From Armatimonadota bacterium (GTDB lineage Bacteria > Armatimonadota > UBA10988): a DNA stretch of 64,000 nucleotides. Shown here in pieces: positions 29,687-39,217 of the stretch (its first letter is position 1; each line of letters opens with the position of its first letter). Made by a program: the position numbers and the translations under genes. The DNA lies in NCBI GenBank assembly GCA_016235455.1, contig JACRKZ010000093.1, positions 1-64,000 on the forward strand, read 5' to 3'. The notes below the pieces were generated by a model that was not told where the DNA came from, did no database searches, and saw nothing but the letters and a program-made list of their open reading frames with translations.

Positions 29687-31394
29687 TCCTTTCTGCGCGT
29701 AGAGCTTGCTCGGGCGTTCGCTTCAGGCGTTGGAGTGCTGCCCCGCGGCGCGCCGAGCCTCAGGCAGGCCCGCTCCGCGTCGACGGGTACACCGCTAGGC
29801 GGCGTCGGGCCTGCAGGGAGGCCCGCACGCGCAGCAGGCCTCCTCGGTTCTGCGGTGTCCCGCGGGCTGGCCTGACCAGTGAGCACCTGCCTATGAGATA
29901 CGAGGGCTCGGGCGGGCCCTTGCGGGGCGAGCGGGTGCGTGGTGTGGTCGACAACACCGTGTTCGGCGGCGGACAGGCGCCCATCTTGACTGGCTGGGCC
30001 AGGCCTTGAGGATCACCTCGTGTTCCCCGGTTCGCTGCGGAGTACGGAGCGCTGGGTGACCACGGCGCAGACGGCACTGTTTGGGGCTCGTGCATGCACC
30101 GGCTCGGCGGCGATGCTGGACCGAGCCATGTCAACTGCAGAGCGGTAGCCGAGGGCCGGAGCGTCGGCTGTGGCCGCTGGCCGTGACGGCTCATTGCTGG
30201 TGGTGGACGCAAAGGATGGCCGGACGGCGTGTGCGGTGCCTGCGGACCGGTCGCGGCCCACGGAGGCCTATGGGCGGAGCAAGGCGCGGGACACGTGGTC
30301 AGGCGGTCACAGAGCCAAGTCGTCAGCGGCTCGGCGGGGCCCGTCCAGGAGCCATGGCCGCAGAGCGAGTGGCATGGCGCTGCGATTGGCCCGCTTGCCT
30401 GGTTGCTGCCCGTGTCGCGTTGCCGATTGCGGTCGCGAAGAGGACCCTAGCCAGAATGCCAAGTCAGGGGCCAGGTGGACCCGGGTGAGGCCGCGCGCTT
30501 CTACTTATGGGGGCGCATCGACCGGTGCCCAGCCTACGCCGCCGTAGCCCGGCTCCTGGGCAAGCCGTCCGGGTCAGCGCTATCCTGGCCATCAGCAGCG
30601 CAGCACGCCTGTCTGCACGCCCTTGCGCAACACGGGAAGCGACCGCGGCCCCCTGGTCAGCACGCCGAGTCAGGCCTACCAGACTGCGCCGAGCAGCGCG
30701 CGCGGGGCAGGCAGGCCACCGTCTCGCAGTGAGGGTGCCGCGCACGTCGCGCCGCAGCCTCTAGCACCACAAGCTCTTGACGAGCAGTGCCCACAGACGC
30801 TCCCGGGCGTTTCGGCCCACGCTTCGACGATGCATGCTTCAACAGCGCTTGTGCACCTGGCCGGTGTCCAGGCTGGAGGGCAGCTGGAATCAAGCGACAC
30901 ACGCATGAAGGTCGGGCACTCATTGCTGCTCTCCCAGAGCGGCTCCGCCTACGCCAAGTCGCCCCTTCCGCGACAGGAGGCCAACACGGCGCCAGGCGAA
31001 CGGAGCCCGCTGTCCGAGGCCTCGGTGTGCTGCCCTTGCCCTCTCTGCCCGGCGGGCCGCGCTTGCGCTAGATCCGGCCTATGGCGCCCGGTGACCAGGT
31101 CTCCCGCCCGGAGTCTGCGAGCCGAGCTCCTAGCGGGCGACGATGTCGACCTGCCTGGCAGGGCCTGGGCCGCCGACCCGCGAATCATCGCAGCCTATCG
31201 GGACGCAGCCGCACCACACGCGGGCCGTGTGCCCAAGCGCACCGTCGACGTGGCGGTCAGGGACGGGGTGGCGGGCTTCGCCGACGGTCGCGCTCCCGAT
31301 GCCATGGCTGACCCGCTGCATCATACTATCCGCACCATGCCATGGCTGGGGATGCGCTATCGTGACCACCAGACCACGCCCCCTGCGGAGCGTC
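29687..31394. other. 1.7-kb gene-poor region after the rRNA operon
   Basis: No frame on either strand shows both a ribosome site and the strong third-position G/C bias of neighbouring genes. Short frames are rich in Arg, Ala and Pro with no recognisable domain. One stretch (31095-31370, plus) reads somewhat protein-like (RAWAADPRIIAAYRDAAAPH) but with weaker third-position bias and no clear start. A weak inverted repeat, CAGGCCCG/CGGGCCTG (29765-29772, 29816-29823), may be a transcript end. It may be decayed sequence or hold an RNA I cannot recognise. Confidence 0.55.
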
Positions 31395-32813
31395 ATGCTC
31401 TGTCAGCCCAACTTCGCCTGGTGCGGCCGCCGCACCTGGAACCTGCTGCCCTACGGCCTCGGCCTGCTCAACGCCTGCCTCAAGCAGCGCGGCTACGACT
31501 CATGGCTGCTTGACCCCAACGCCGCCAACCTGAGCGAGGAGGAGGTGCGGGCCGAACTGCGCCGCACGCGGCCTGACGTGGTGGGCATCACGACCTTCTC
31601 AAGCGAATACCTGGACGAGCCGCGCATCATGAGCCGGCTGGTCAAGGAGGAGCTGCCCGAGACGCTGGTCATTCTGGGCGGGGCGCTGCCGACGGTGTGG
31701 CTTGAGGCGATCATCGACGACCCAAACATCGACTACCACGTGACCGCCGAAGGCGAGTACCGCCTGCCGGCCTTGCTCGACGCCCTCAACCGCGGCGATG
31801 CTCCGGCGCTGGCCACCATCGATGGCCTGGCCTCGGCGCACCCGGTGCCCTTCGAGCGGCCGTCGGCCGGCTTCGTCGAGGACCTGGACGCGCTGCCGGT
31901 ACCCGACTACGGCGGGCTGGACCTCGCGGACTACACGGAGTACCGCCACGTGCAGGCGCACACGGTGCTGCCGCGCCAGTGGCCCTATGAGACCACCATC
32001 ACCAGTCGCGGCTGTCCCTATCGCTGCTGCTTCTGCGCCGGCCGCACCGTCAGCGGTGCCCGCGTACGCCTGCGAAGCGCAGCCCATGTGCTGGCCGAGG
32101 TCGACCTGATGCTGGCGCGCGGCACGCGTGAAGTCATCTTCCTCGACGACCACTTCCTGGCCAATCGCGACCGTGCTCTGGCCATCATGGCTGGCATCCA
32201 CGAGCGCGATCCCCAGATGACCTGGAAGTGCGTCAATGTGACGCTTTGGCATCTGGACGAGGAACTGCTGGCGGCGATGCTGGCCAGCGGCTGCAACCAG
32301 ATCACCGTGTCCGTTGAGTCGGGCAACCAGCAGGTGCTGCGCGACATCGTGCACAAGCCCATCCAGTTGCCGACCGTGGCCCCGTTGCTGGCCAGGGCGC
32401 AGGCCATGGGCTTCGAGATCGCCGTCAACTTTGTCCTGGGCTTCCCCGGCGAGACCTGGGAGCAGATCCGCGAGACGGTATGCTTTGCTGAAGCACTGCC
32501 GGCCGACCTGGTGCTGTTCCACATCGCTACACCCATGCCGCGCACCGAGTTGTGGGACGTCTGCCAGCGCGAGGGCTGCCTGGCCGAGGAGGCGTCGTCG
32601 GCGGGGTACACCACGGGCCGCATCTCCACCGACGAGTTCAGCCCGCAGGACCTGCAGATCCTGCGGGCCTACGAGTGGGATCGCATCAACTTCGCCAGCC
32701 CTGAGCGCCGCGCCCGCATTGCGCGCATGTCTGGCTTGACGCTGGACGAGCTCGATCAATGGCGGCGCCGAAGCCGGCGGCAACTCGGCCGCGTGCTGGC
32801 GGGGCAGGCCTGA
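31395..32813 (+). CDS. B12-binding-domain radical SAM protein
   Basis: A 472-residue iron-sulfur enzyme. Residues 1-150 form a cobalamin-binding-like Rossmann domain (LLPYGLGLLNACLKQRGYDS, RPDVVGITTFSSEYLDEP, LVILGGALPTV), although the DxHxxG cobalamin-ligand motif is not seen. The radical SAM core has the cluster motif RGCPYRCCFC with C207, C211 and C214, followed by VSVESGNQQVLRDI and NFVLGFPGETWEQIRETV. The layout resembles BchE/HpnP-type proteins and lipid or glycan modifiers. The ATG at 31395 follows a GGAG site. The reaction is unknown. A second radical SAM gene lies 474 bases downstream. Confidence 0.88.
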   Translation: MLCQPNFAWCGRRTWNLLPYGLGLLNACLKQRGYDSWLLDPNAANLSEEEVRAELRRTRPDVVGITTFSSEYLDEPRIMSRLVKEELPETLVILGGALPTVWLEAIIDDPNIDYHVTAEGEYRLPALLDALNRGDAPALATIDGLASAHPVPFERPSAGFVEDLDALPVPDYGGLDLADYTEYRHVQAHTVLPRQWPYETTITSRGCPYRCCFCAGRTVSGARVRLRSAAHVLAEVDLMLARGTREVIFLDDHFLANRDRALAIMAGIHERDPQMTWKCVNVTLWHLDEELLAAMLASGCNQITVSVESGNQQVLRDIVHKPIQLPTVAPLLARAQAMGFEIAVNFVLGFPGETWEQIRETVCFAEALPADLVLFHIATPMPRTELWDVCQREGCLAEEASSAGYTTGRISTDEFSPQDLQILRAYEWDRINFASPERRARIARMSGLTLDELDQWRRRSRRQLGRVLAGQA

Positions 32814-33287
32814 GCGGACGTAGGTCGATGACCAATCCGGCAAAGATGCGGCGTGCCATGCTGCGCGTCCGGCGCGTCGCGGAAGCTGTCGCCGTCGGTG
32901 TCTGCGCGGTACCGGCGCCACAAGACCACGGGCTCAGCGCGCGCCGCTCGCACGAGCACTGCCTGATGCGCGGCGGCGACCCGGCGGTCATGATGGCGGA
33001 GCCGCATGGGCGGGTCAATGCACCTGATCGGCCTGCGCGTGGTCTGCCTGGGCGCCGTGCTCATCGTTGGCAGGCCCAAGCCTTGCGCGCTGCAACATAC
33101 CAGTGAGGCCAGCCGTGGAAGCCTGATCAGTCTGAAGACCGCGGCCACGTTGCGCGACCGGCTGGCGCGCCGGTTTGTCAACTTGTTCAGCTTCGCGATG
33201 AACGACGATGTCGTACACACCGGCTGCGCGCCGGTGGCCGACTGCCTGCCGGCCATGGCGGTCGGCCAGCAGGGGCTAGGAGCCGCC
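32814..33287. other. 474-base stretch without a supported gene
   Basis: A frame from ATG 32828 (MTNPAKMRRAMLRV...) and a minus-strand frame near 33015-33218 are open, but neither has a good ribosome site, strong third-position bias or a recognisable domain. I see no promoter or terminator that I would defend. Confidence 0.5.
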
Positions 33288-34514
33288 ATGCCAGACGTGA
33301 TGACGCCCGCCGAGACGATGATCCGGATCGAACGACTGGTGGCCCAGGGCCTGGTGCGCGAGGCTGCGGAGGTCGCCGCCGCCGCGCTCTGGCAGCATGC
33401 CGACCAACCAGACCTGCTGCTGGCCATGGCCGCGCTGAATGAGCACTTGGGCGAGACCGAGTTGGCCCTCGGCGCCTACGAGCGGGCCTGTGCCGTGGCC
33501 GCCGACCGCGTCGACGCTTGGCGCGGGTGGGTCGACGCCCTGACCCATGCTGGGCGTGCCGCCGACGCCGGACCGGGGCTGGCGCGGCTCATGGCGCTGC
33601 AGCCACCGATCTGGCAGCAGGTCACCGTGGAGGTCACCACCTACTGCAACCTGAAGTGCCGCGGCTGCGCGCGCACCATCGACGCGGCGCGCGGCCAGTG
33701 GACCAACCGCCATATGAGCGTCGACTCGTTCCGCCGCATCGTGGAGGCCATCCCGCCCACCGCCGAGATCGTCACCCAGGGCGTGGGCGAGCCGACACTG
33801 CACCCCGACCTGCCCGGCATCATCGCCGTGGCGGCGGGCAGCGGCAAGTTCGGCTGCATCTGCTTCACCACCAACGCGCTGGTGCGCGATGCGGACTACC
33901 ACCAGGAACTGTTCGACCGTGGGCTGAGCCATCTGCTGGTATCCGTGGACTCGCTGGAGCCCGACTTGGCCCAGACCGTGCGGGGCGGCACCAACGCAAG
34001 CGATCTGCGCGAGCGGCTGGCTATTCTGTTGCGGCGCTTCCCCGGCCGGGTGATCGTGGAGATCACCCTGGGTGGCACCAACTTGCATGGGCTGGCCCAG
34101 ACCCTGGCCGACCTGCAGGCGACCGGCGCAGGTCGCGTCAACATCCATCCATTCGACGACATGGGCCTGCCCGACGACTGCCTCAGCCGCGAGCGCAGGG
34201 CCGCCATCGCGCAGGTGGTGCCTGACCTGCGGCGCGCCTTCCCCGGTCTGCATATCGAGTTCCACAATGCCGATCCTTCTCCGGCGGTCTGCCGGCATCC
34301 GCTGTTCGAGCCGGCCATTCGCGTCGACGGCAGCCTGACCCCCTGCTGCCGCATCCTCGACGACGGCGGCTTCAGCTTCGGCAACCTGCTGGAGCAGTCG
34401 TTCGAAGAGGTGTGGTTCGGCACTGCCACCGACCGTTGGCGCCGCGCATTTGAGCAGCGCTCGCCCGACCTCTGCGCGGGCTGCCCGATGTTCCTGCCCC
34501 GCCCGGGCGCCTGA
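33288..34514 (+). CDS. TPR-radical SAM/SPASM fusion protein
   Basis: A 408-residue protein. Residues 10-100 look like two or three TPR-type helical pairs (LLLAMAALNEHLGETELALG, ACAVAADRVDAWRGWVDAL). The radical SAM core begins with VTVEVTTYCNLKCRGCART, whose C120, C124 and C127 bind the SAM cluster. The C-terminus is SPASM-like, with CC in GSLTPCCRILDDGG, GNLLEQSFEEVWFG, and the final CAGC, so it would hold an auxiliary cluster. SPASM enzymes modify peptides, proteins or sugars, and the TPR part may hold a partner. A clear AGGAG site precedes the ATG. No precursor peptide is obvious nearby. Confidence 0.87.
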   Translation: MPDVMTPAETMIRIERLVAQGLVREAAEVAAAALWQHADQPDLLLAMAALNEHLGETELALGAYERACAVAADRVDAWRGWVDALTHAGRAADAGPGLARLMALQPPIWQQVTVEVTTYCNLKCRGCARTIDAARGQWTNRHMSVDSFRRIVEAIPPTAEIVTQGVGEPTLHPDLPGIIAVAAGSGKFGCICFTTNALVRDADYHQELFDRGLSHLLVSVDSLEPDLAQTVRGGTNASDLRERLAILLRRFPGRVIVEITLGGTNLHGLAQTLADLQATGAGRVNIHPFDDMGLPDDCLSRERRAAIAQVVPDLRRAFPGLHIEFHNADPSPAVCRHPLFEPAIRVDGSLTPCCRILDDGGFSFGNLLEQSFEEVWFGTATDRWRRAFEQRSPDLCAGCPMFLPRPGA

Positions 34515-35106
34515 GGCGACCTGCCGTGGCCCAGACCAACATTCAGGACCGCCACGCGTAGGCGTCGCGCCGCTGCGACAGTGCGTCGCTCTCATGGGGT
34601 GCAGCGCCTTACTGGGCCGCCCGGCGCTCCGTCACTCGCCAGACTGGCAGCCAGTCACCAACTGCGGTCCAGTTCCTCGTCCGCGGTCTGCGGGATAGTC
34701 AGCACGTGCTCCAGCCCGCCGGCCTCGGCAGGGCCCAGCCCCATGCGCCTGAGTACCAACGGCTCGATTGCCCCGCTGGCTTGCTGCTCCCTGAGCAGCG
34801 CTGGTCATGCTGCTCTCCGGGCTTCGCCTGCCGTTCATGCACTCGCACAGCCCCTGCACGCCACCGCCAACGACGCGCGCTGCGCTGGGATCGTCCATGC
34901 CGGCGCCGCCCACCCCGGCCGAACGGCGCAGATGGATGGAACCACGCCATGCGCCTCGTCTCCCTTGCTTCATCTGCTCACCGTGCGGGGCCAGCGCGCC
35001 TGCGCACCGACGCCGGTGCACCAGACTGACTGATGCCAGACAATCGCCGACGCCGATTGTGCGCGGGCGAAGCGGTCGCTGGCCTGTGTGCCAAGGAGAC
35101 CATGAT
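34515..35106. other. 592-base stretch without an intact gene
   Basis: Apart from the possible gene remnant on the minus strand (listed separately), I see no convincing frame, promoter or terminator here. The AAGGAG ribosome site of the next gene lies at 35092-35097. Confidence 0.5.
34655..34804 (-). pseudogene. possible C-terminal remnant of a degraded gene
   Basis: A minus-strand open segment of 49 codons reads IEPLVLRRMGLGPAEAGG then LEHVLTIPQTADEELDRSW and a stop. It has a composition typical of a real protein and good third-position bias. A stop codon (34807-34805) lies directly upstream in the same frame, and no start is present. Frames upstream look less protein-like. It may be what is left of a gene broken by frameshift. 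I do not recognise the family. Confidence 0.3.
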
Positions 35107-36435
35107 ATGAGGCGATGCCTGACGTTGCTGGCGACCGTTGCGGCCGCCGGCCTGGTGGGCTGCGGCAGCGGCTCCGCGGGCGGCCAAGCCGCCAATCCGG
35201 CCTTCGCGCGGATGACGGTCGGACAGGGCACCAGCCCGACGACGGGTGCCATTGCGGGCAGCGTCACCGATGCCGCCGGCTCGCCGGTGGCCCAAGCGGC
35301 AGTCGTGGTTACCACGGGCGGCACGGGCCGCGCCGCGGGGCAGGGCTCGTTCTCCGTGACTACGGACGCGCTCGGCCATTTCGCCATCGGCAACATGACA
35401 CCAGGCAGATACCACGTCGACGCGACGCACGACGCCTATGGCGGCATGAGTGAGGATGTCGTGGTATCGGCTGGCCAGAACCACGACATGGGCGCCATGC
35501 ACATGGCCCCGACGGGCCAGTCGGGCATGGGCGGCGGCGCCATGGGCCCACAGCCCGATGGCGCCAGCGCCGGTAGTGGCATGGGCATCATCCTGGGCCT
35601 CGTGACCCACGACGACGACATGCCGTTTGAGGGCGTGACGCTGACCACCGGCAACGGCCACTTCACGGCCACTGGGCCCGACGGCCTGTTCGCGCTCGGG
35701 AATCTGCCGCCGGGCCACTACGATGTGACCGCCAGCGGCGCCGAACACCACGATGTCATGCTGAGCGCCGACGTGACCGGTCAGCAGGTCGCTGGTCCGC
35801 TGCACTTCATGATGCTGGACGGCCAGGGCGCGGCCGTGCCGGGCTCAGCGAGTCTGGCCGGGCAGGTCATCAACGCGGCCACGCACGCAGCGGTCGCCGG
35901 CGCACAGGTCTCGGTCATGGCGGGCACGCCCGTCACCTCGATGGCCGACGGCACCTTCGCCCTGGCCGGCGTACGGCCCGGCATGCGCATGCTGCGCGTT
36001 ACGGCAAGCGGTTACCTGCCCTATGCGCAGCCCGTCATGCTCCAGAACGGCGACGCCTTGACTGACGTGGTCGTGGCACTGGACACCGTGCCAGCCAGCG
36101 CCTCCGCCACTGGCACCATCCACGCCATGGTCACCGACTCGGTGAGTGGCCTGCCCATCGGCGGCGCGGCGGTGCAGATCGACAACCGTCGCCCGTTCCA
36201 CACCGGTGCCGATGGCACCGCCACGATCACCGGGGTGCCAGCGGGCGCCCATGCGGTGCGCATCGGGGCACGCAGACATCTCATGCACGAGGAGCAGGTG
36301 ACGGTGCTGGCCGACCAGACCGTGCACGTACCAGCGGCGCCGCAGCCGGCCACCGATCTGCAAGTCGGCGACGGCCATGGCCCCATGGGCCACGGCGGTG
36401 GCGGCGGCGGTGGTATGGGCGGAATGCGCCACTGA
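35107..36435 (+). CDS. Met/His-rich lipoprotein with carboxypeptidase-regulatory-like repeats
   Basis: A 442-residue lipoprotein. The signal MRRCLTLLATVAAAGLVGC ends in a lipobox LVGC. Four Ig-like carboxypeptidase-regulatory (CarboxypepD_reg) domains follow, each starting with a G-x-V-x-D/N unit: GAIAGSVTDAAGSPVAQAAV, GIILGLVTHDDDMPFEGV, SLAGQVINAATHAAVAGAQV and GTIHAMVTDSVSGLPIGGAAV. Between and after them are Met/His/Gly-rich stretches (NHDMGAMHMAPTGQSGMGGG and the tail GHGPMGHGG...GGMRH) that could bind copper or other soft metals. The start follows AAGGAG. Metal binding is inferred from composition only. Confidence 0.85.
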   Translation: MRRCLTLLATVAAAGLVGCGSGSAGGQAANPAFARMTVGQGTSPTTGAIAGSVTDAAGSPVAQAAVVVTTGGTGRAAGQGSFSVTTDALGHFAIGNMTPGRYHVDATHDAYGGMSEDVVVSAGQNHDMGAMHMAPTGQSGMGGGAMGPQPDGASAGSGMGIILGLVTHDDDMPFEGVTLTTGNGHFTATGPDGLFALGNLPPGHYDVTASGAEHHDVMLSADVTGQQVAGPLHFMMLDGQGAAVPGSASLAGQVINAATHAAVAGAQVSVMAGTPVTSMADGTFALAGVRPGMRMLRVTASGYLPYAQPVMLQNGDALTDVVVALDTVPASASATGTIHAMVTDSVSGLPIGGAAVQIDNRRPFHTGADGTATITGVPAGAHAVRIGARRHLMHEEQVTVLADQTVHVPAAPQPATDLQVGDGHGPMGHGGGGGGGMGGMRH

Positions 36436-36463
36436 CGACGGCTTGGCCAATAGCCTATGCAGA

Positions 36464-36504
36464 GCGAACAGGGCCGAGCAGCGCCGCTGCTTGGCCCCGT
36501 TCGC
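36464..36504 (+). terminator. terminator-like hairpin after the lipoprotein gene
   Basis: A long stem with two mismatches: GCGAACAGGGCC pairs with GGCCCCGTTCGC and AGCAGC with GCTGCT, around a tiny loop. It starts 28 bases after the stop and is followed by TTGGGGCTTGGGG rather than a pure T-run. Confidence 0.6.
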
Positions 36505-36705
36505 TTGGGGCTTGGGGCGCACGGCGCCATCGCGGGCACGCGGCCCTTGGCGGCCGAGTCTGCACGGTCGTCAGTTGCCTGGGCACGACCTGGCAAAGAA
36601 GGCCGAGGGCCCAAGACAGCTGTGGACCGCGGCGCGGAGCTGAGCGCCACCTACCCGCGCGCGGCCAGCGGTGCTACACTGCCGCGACCGATGCGGGAGG
36701 CAACC

Positions 36706-39069
36706 ATGCGGATCCTAGGGGCGAGTCTGGCGGTGTTGTTGTGCCTGGCGCCGACGCTGGCCGACACCACGCTGACGGCCGGCGCGCTGGGCGCGACCGT
36801 CGCGGACAGCGGTGGCCTGACCAGCCTGACCGTCGATGGTGTCGAGTGGCTGGGCCCCAAGGCTGGCGGGCTGCGCGGCTTCTACTTCTACCAGGACAAG
36901 CCGCTGACGCTGAGCAAGGTGGAGAAGCAGGGCGCTGCCGCCGTGCTGGCTAGCGCCGACTTTGGCAGCGTGCGCTACGAGTTCGGCGAGGCCGGCGGCA
37001 CGTGGTTGGTCACCAACGCCACCGACAAGCCGATGGAGTTCGTCGGCCTGTTCGAGGCGCCGACACATGTGGCCAACGACAAGGGCGAGATGGTCAAGGC
37101 GCTGGGCAACCAGCCGTGGCCGACCACGTCGTGGTTCGTCGACAAGCGCAAGCTGACCATCACCGGAGGCACCCGCATCTGGGGACCCTACTCCAAGACG
37201 TTGGAGGTGTGGCACTGCACGCTGGCGCCAAAGGAGGCGCGCACCATCACGTTGACGCTGGGCAACGCGTCCGAGGCGGAGCTGTCGGTGATGGCGGGCA
37301 AGGCGCCAGCGCCGACCGCACCGGCCGTGCCGGCCGCGCCGGCTGCGCCGGCGTTGGGCGAGCGCGTGGTGATGTGCGATGCCTACAGCGCGACGGTCGG
37401 CGAGGACGGATGCGTGACCAGCCTGAAGACCGGCGGGCAGGAGTTCCTGGTCAGCGCCGCGGGCTTCCCGCGCGGTGGCTATTTCTTCCAGGGCACGGGC
37501 ATCGTGCGCATGGCCCGAGTCAACCAGCCCGAGCCTGGCGTGGTGCTGGCCGACGGCGACAAGTGTGCAGCCAAGTATGAGTTCGCCGCCAAGGGGCAGA
37601 CCTGGAGCCTGACCAACAAGACGGACCAGCCGATGCTGTTCGTGGTGGTGATGGACGCCGGGGTGGGCGCGGTGTGCAACGAGCAGGGCACGTTCGCCAA
37701 GCCGCCCATCGAGCGCCCGTGGGGCACGGCGACGTGGTTCCGCGGCGAGGCCAATGTGACCCTGGCCGGCGGCACGCGCATCTGGGGACCTTGGAACGAC
37801 AAGCACGCCATCTGGGAGACATCGATCCCGGCGCATGGCACGACCAAGGTTGACGTCAAGGTAGGCGCGGCGAGCCCCGAGCAGGTGGGTCAGGCGCTGA
37901 AGGTGGCAGCCGCGGCGCGTGAGGTGCCGCGTGATCCGGACGGACCAATGTGGGATTTGCAGCGCTTCGCGGCCGCGCCGCGTGTGTGGCCGGCCGAGGG
38001 CTTCACCAGCCCCGACTGCCGATCCGTCTACTTCGAGGGACCAGCCTACCAGGGCAAGCCGACCAAGGTGTTCGCCTGGATCGGCCTGCCCAAGGTCGAG
38101 CCGGGCACGAAGGTGCCGGCCATGGTGCTGGTGCACGGCGGAGGTGGCACGGCATTCGACGCGTGGGTGCGGCGCTGGACCAGTCGCGGCTACGCGGCCA
38201 TCGCCATGGACACCTGCGGCTGCGTGCCGCACGGCGAGTACGGCAAATGGGACCGCAACCCCGAAGGCGGCCCTCCCGGCTGGGGCGGCTACGGCCAGAT
38301 CGACGATCCGCGTGAGGATCAGTGGACCTTTAACGCCGTCGCGAGCGCGCTGCTCGCTCATTCACTGCTGCGCAGCCTGCCCGAGGTCGATCCTGACCGC
38401 GTCGGGCTGACCGGCATCTCGTGGGGCGGCTATCTGGCCAGCCTCCTGGCCGGCGTCGACTCGCGGCTCAAGTGCGTCATCCCCGTGTATGGCTGCGGCT
38501 TCACCAACGAGCACAGCTTCGCGGGTAGCGTCGCCGCGCTGGGGCCGGAGCGCGCCGCGCGGTGGATGCGCTGGTGGGATCCGTCGGCCTATCTGGCCAA
38601 CGCCAAGATGCCCATGTGCTGGGTGACCGGCACCAACGATTTTGCCTACACCTTCAATGCGCTGCAGAAGAGCTATCGACTGCCCACCGGGCCGCGCACG
38701 CTGTGCATCCGCCTGCGCATGCCGCACGGCCATGGCGACGCGGGCGAGGGGCCGGCAGAGATCTTCGCCTTTGCCGACAGCGTGCTCAAGGGCGGCGTGC
38801 CGCTGGCCAAGATGAGCGCGGCCAAGCGCGACAAGCTGGCGGTCTCGGCGACGGTGGAGAGCCGCGCGGCGATCAAGAAGGCGGAGCTGTGCTTCACCAA
38901 GGACCGCGTGCGTTGGCCTGACCGCCTTTGGCAGACGGTGCCGGCCACCCTTGACGGCACCCGCCTGAGCGCCACACTGCCCGAGGGTGTCAGTTGCTGG
39001 TACCTCAATGTGTTCGATGATCGGGATCTGTGCATCAGTACCGAGCACGAGGAGATTCCGGCCGGCTGA
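36706..39069 (+). CDS. secreted alpha/beta-hydrolase (esterase/S9-like) with duplicated N-terminal domain
   Basis: A 787-residue exported hydrolase. A signal peptide (MRILGASLAVLLCLAPTLA) is followed by two copies of a domain of about 185 residues (22-210 and 222-410), each with a T-x-W-F block and GTRIWGP. A hydrolase domain runs from about 420: oxyanion region VLVHGGGGTAF, nucleophile S572 in LTGISWGGYLASL, an acid near TGTNDFAY, and His in MPHGHGD. The layout resembles acetylxylan-esterase or dipeptidyl-peptidase-like families. The substrate is unknown, possibly acylated polysaccharide. The ATG at 36706 follows GGGAGG. It stands alone. Confidence 0.87.
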   Translation: MRILGASLAVLLCLAPTLADTTLTAGALGATVADSGGLTSLTVDGVEWLGPKAGGLRGFYFYQDKPLTLSKVEKQGAAAVLASADFGSVRYEFGEAGGTWLVTNATDKPMEFVGLFEAPTHVANDKGEMVKALGNQPWPTTSWFVDKRKLTITGGTRIWGPYSKTLEVWHCTLAPKEARTITLTLGNASEAELSVMAGKAPAPTAPAVPAAPAAPALGERVVMCDAYSATVGEDGCVTSLKTGGQEFLVSAAGFPRGGYFFQGTGIVRMARVNQPEPGVVLADGDKCAAKYEFAAKGQTWSLTNKTDQPMLFVVVMDAGVGAVCNEQGTFAKPPIERPWGTATWFRGEANVTLAGGTRIWGPWNDKHAIWETSIPAHGTTKVDVKVGAASPEQVGQALKVAAAAREVPRDPDGPMWDLQRFAAAPRVWPAEGFTSPDCRSVYFEGPAYQGKPTKVFAWIGLPKVEPGTKVPAMVLVHGGGGTAFDAWVRRWTSRGYAAIAMDTCGCVPHGEYGKWDRNPEGGPPGWGGYGQIDDPREDQWTFNAVASALLAHSLLRSLPEVDPDRVGLTGISWGGYLASLLAGVDSRLKCVIPVYGCGFTNEHSFAGSVAALGPERAARWMRWWDPSAYLANAKMPMCWVTGTNDFAYTFNALQKSYRLPTGPRTLCIRLRMPHGHGDAGEGPAEIFAFADSVLKGGVPLAKMSAAKRDKLAVSATVESRAAIKKAELCFTKDRVRWPDRLWQTVPATLDGTRLSATLPEGVSCWYLNVFDDRDLCISTEHEEIPAG

Positions 39070-39217
39070 GACAACGGCGATCCGAATGGCGGACCGGCTT
39101 CAGGCGGGGCACGGGCGTGAGTCCAGAGCGGCATGTCGCCTGAAGGCGGTACTCTCCGCGGCAGGCCCAGCAGGCGTGGGTCGCGCGCTCACAATGTGGT
39201 AGAACAACCGGAGGACC

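Noticed and set aside
29687-31394. Insertion sequence or prophage remnant
   Set aside because: No transposase-like frame, terminal inverted repeats or target duplication could be found by eye.
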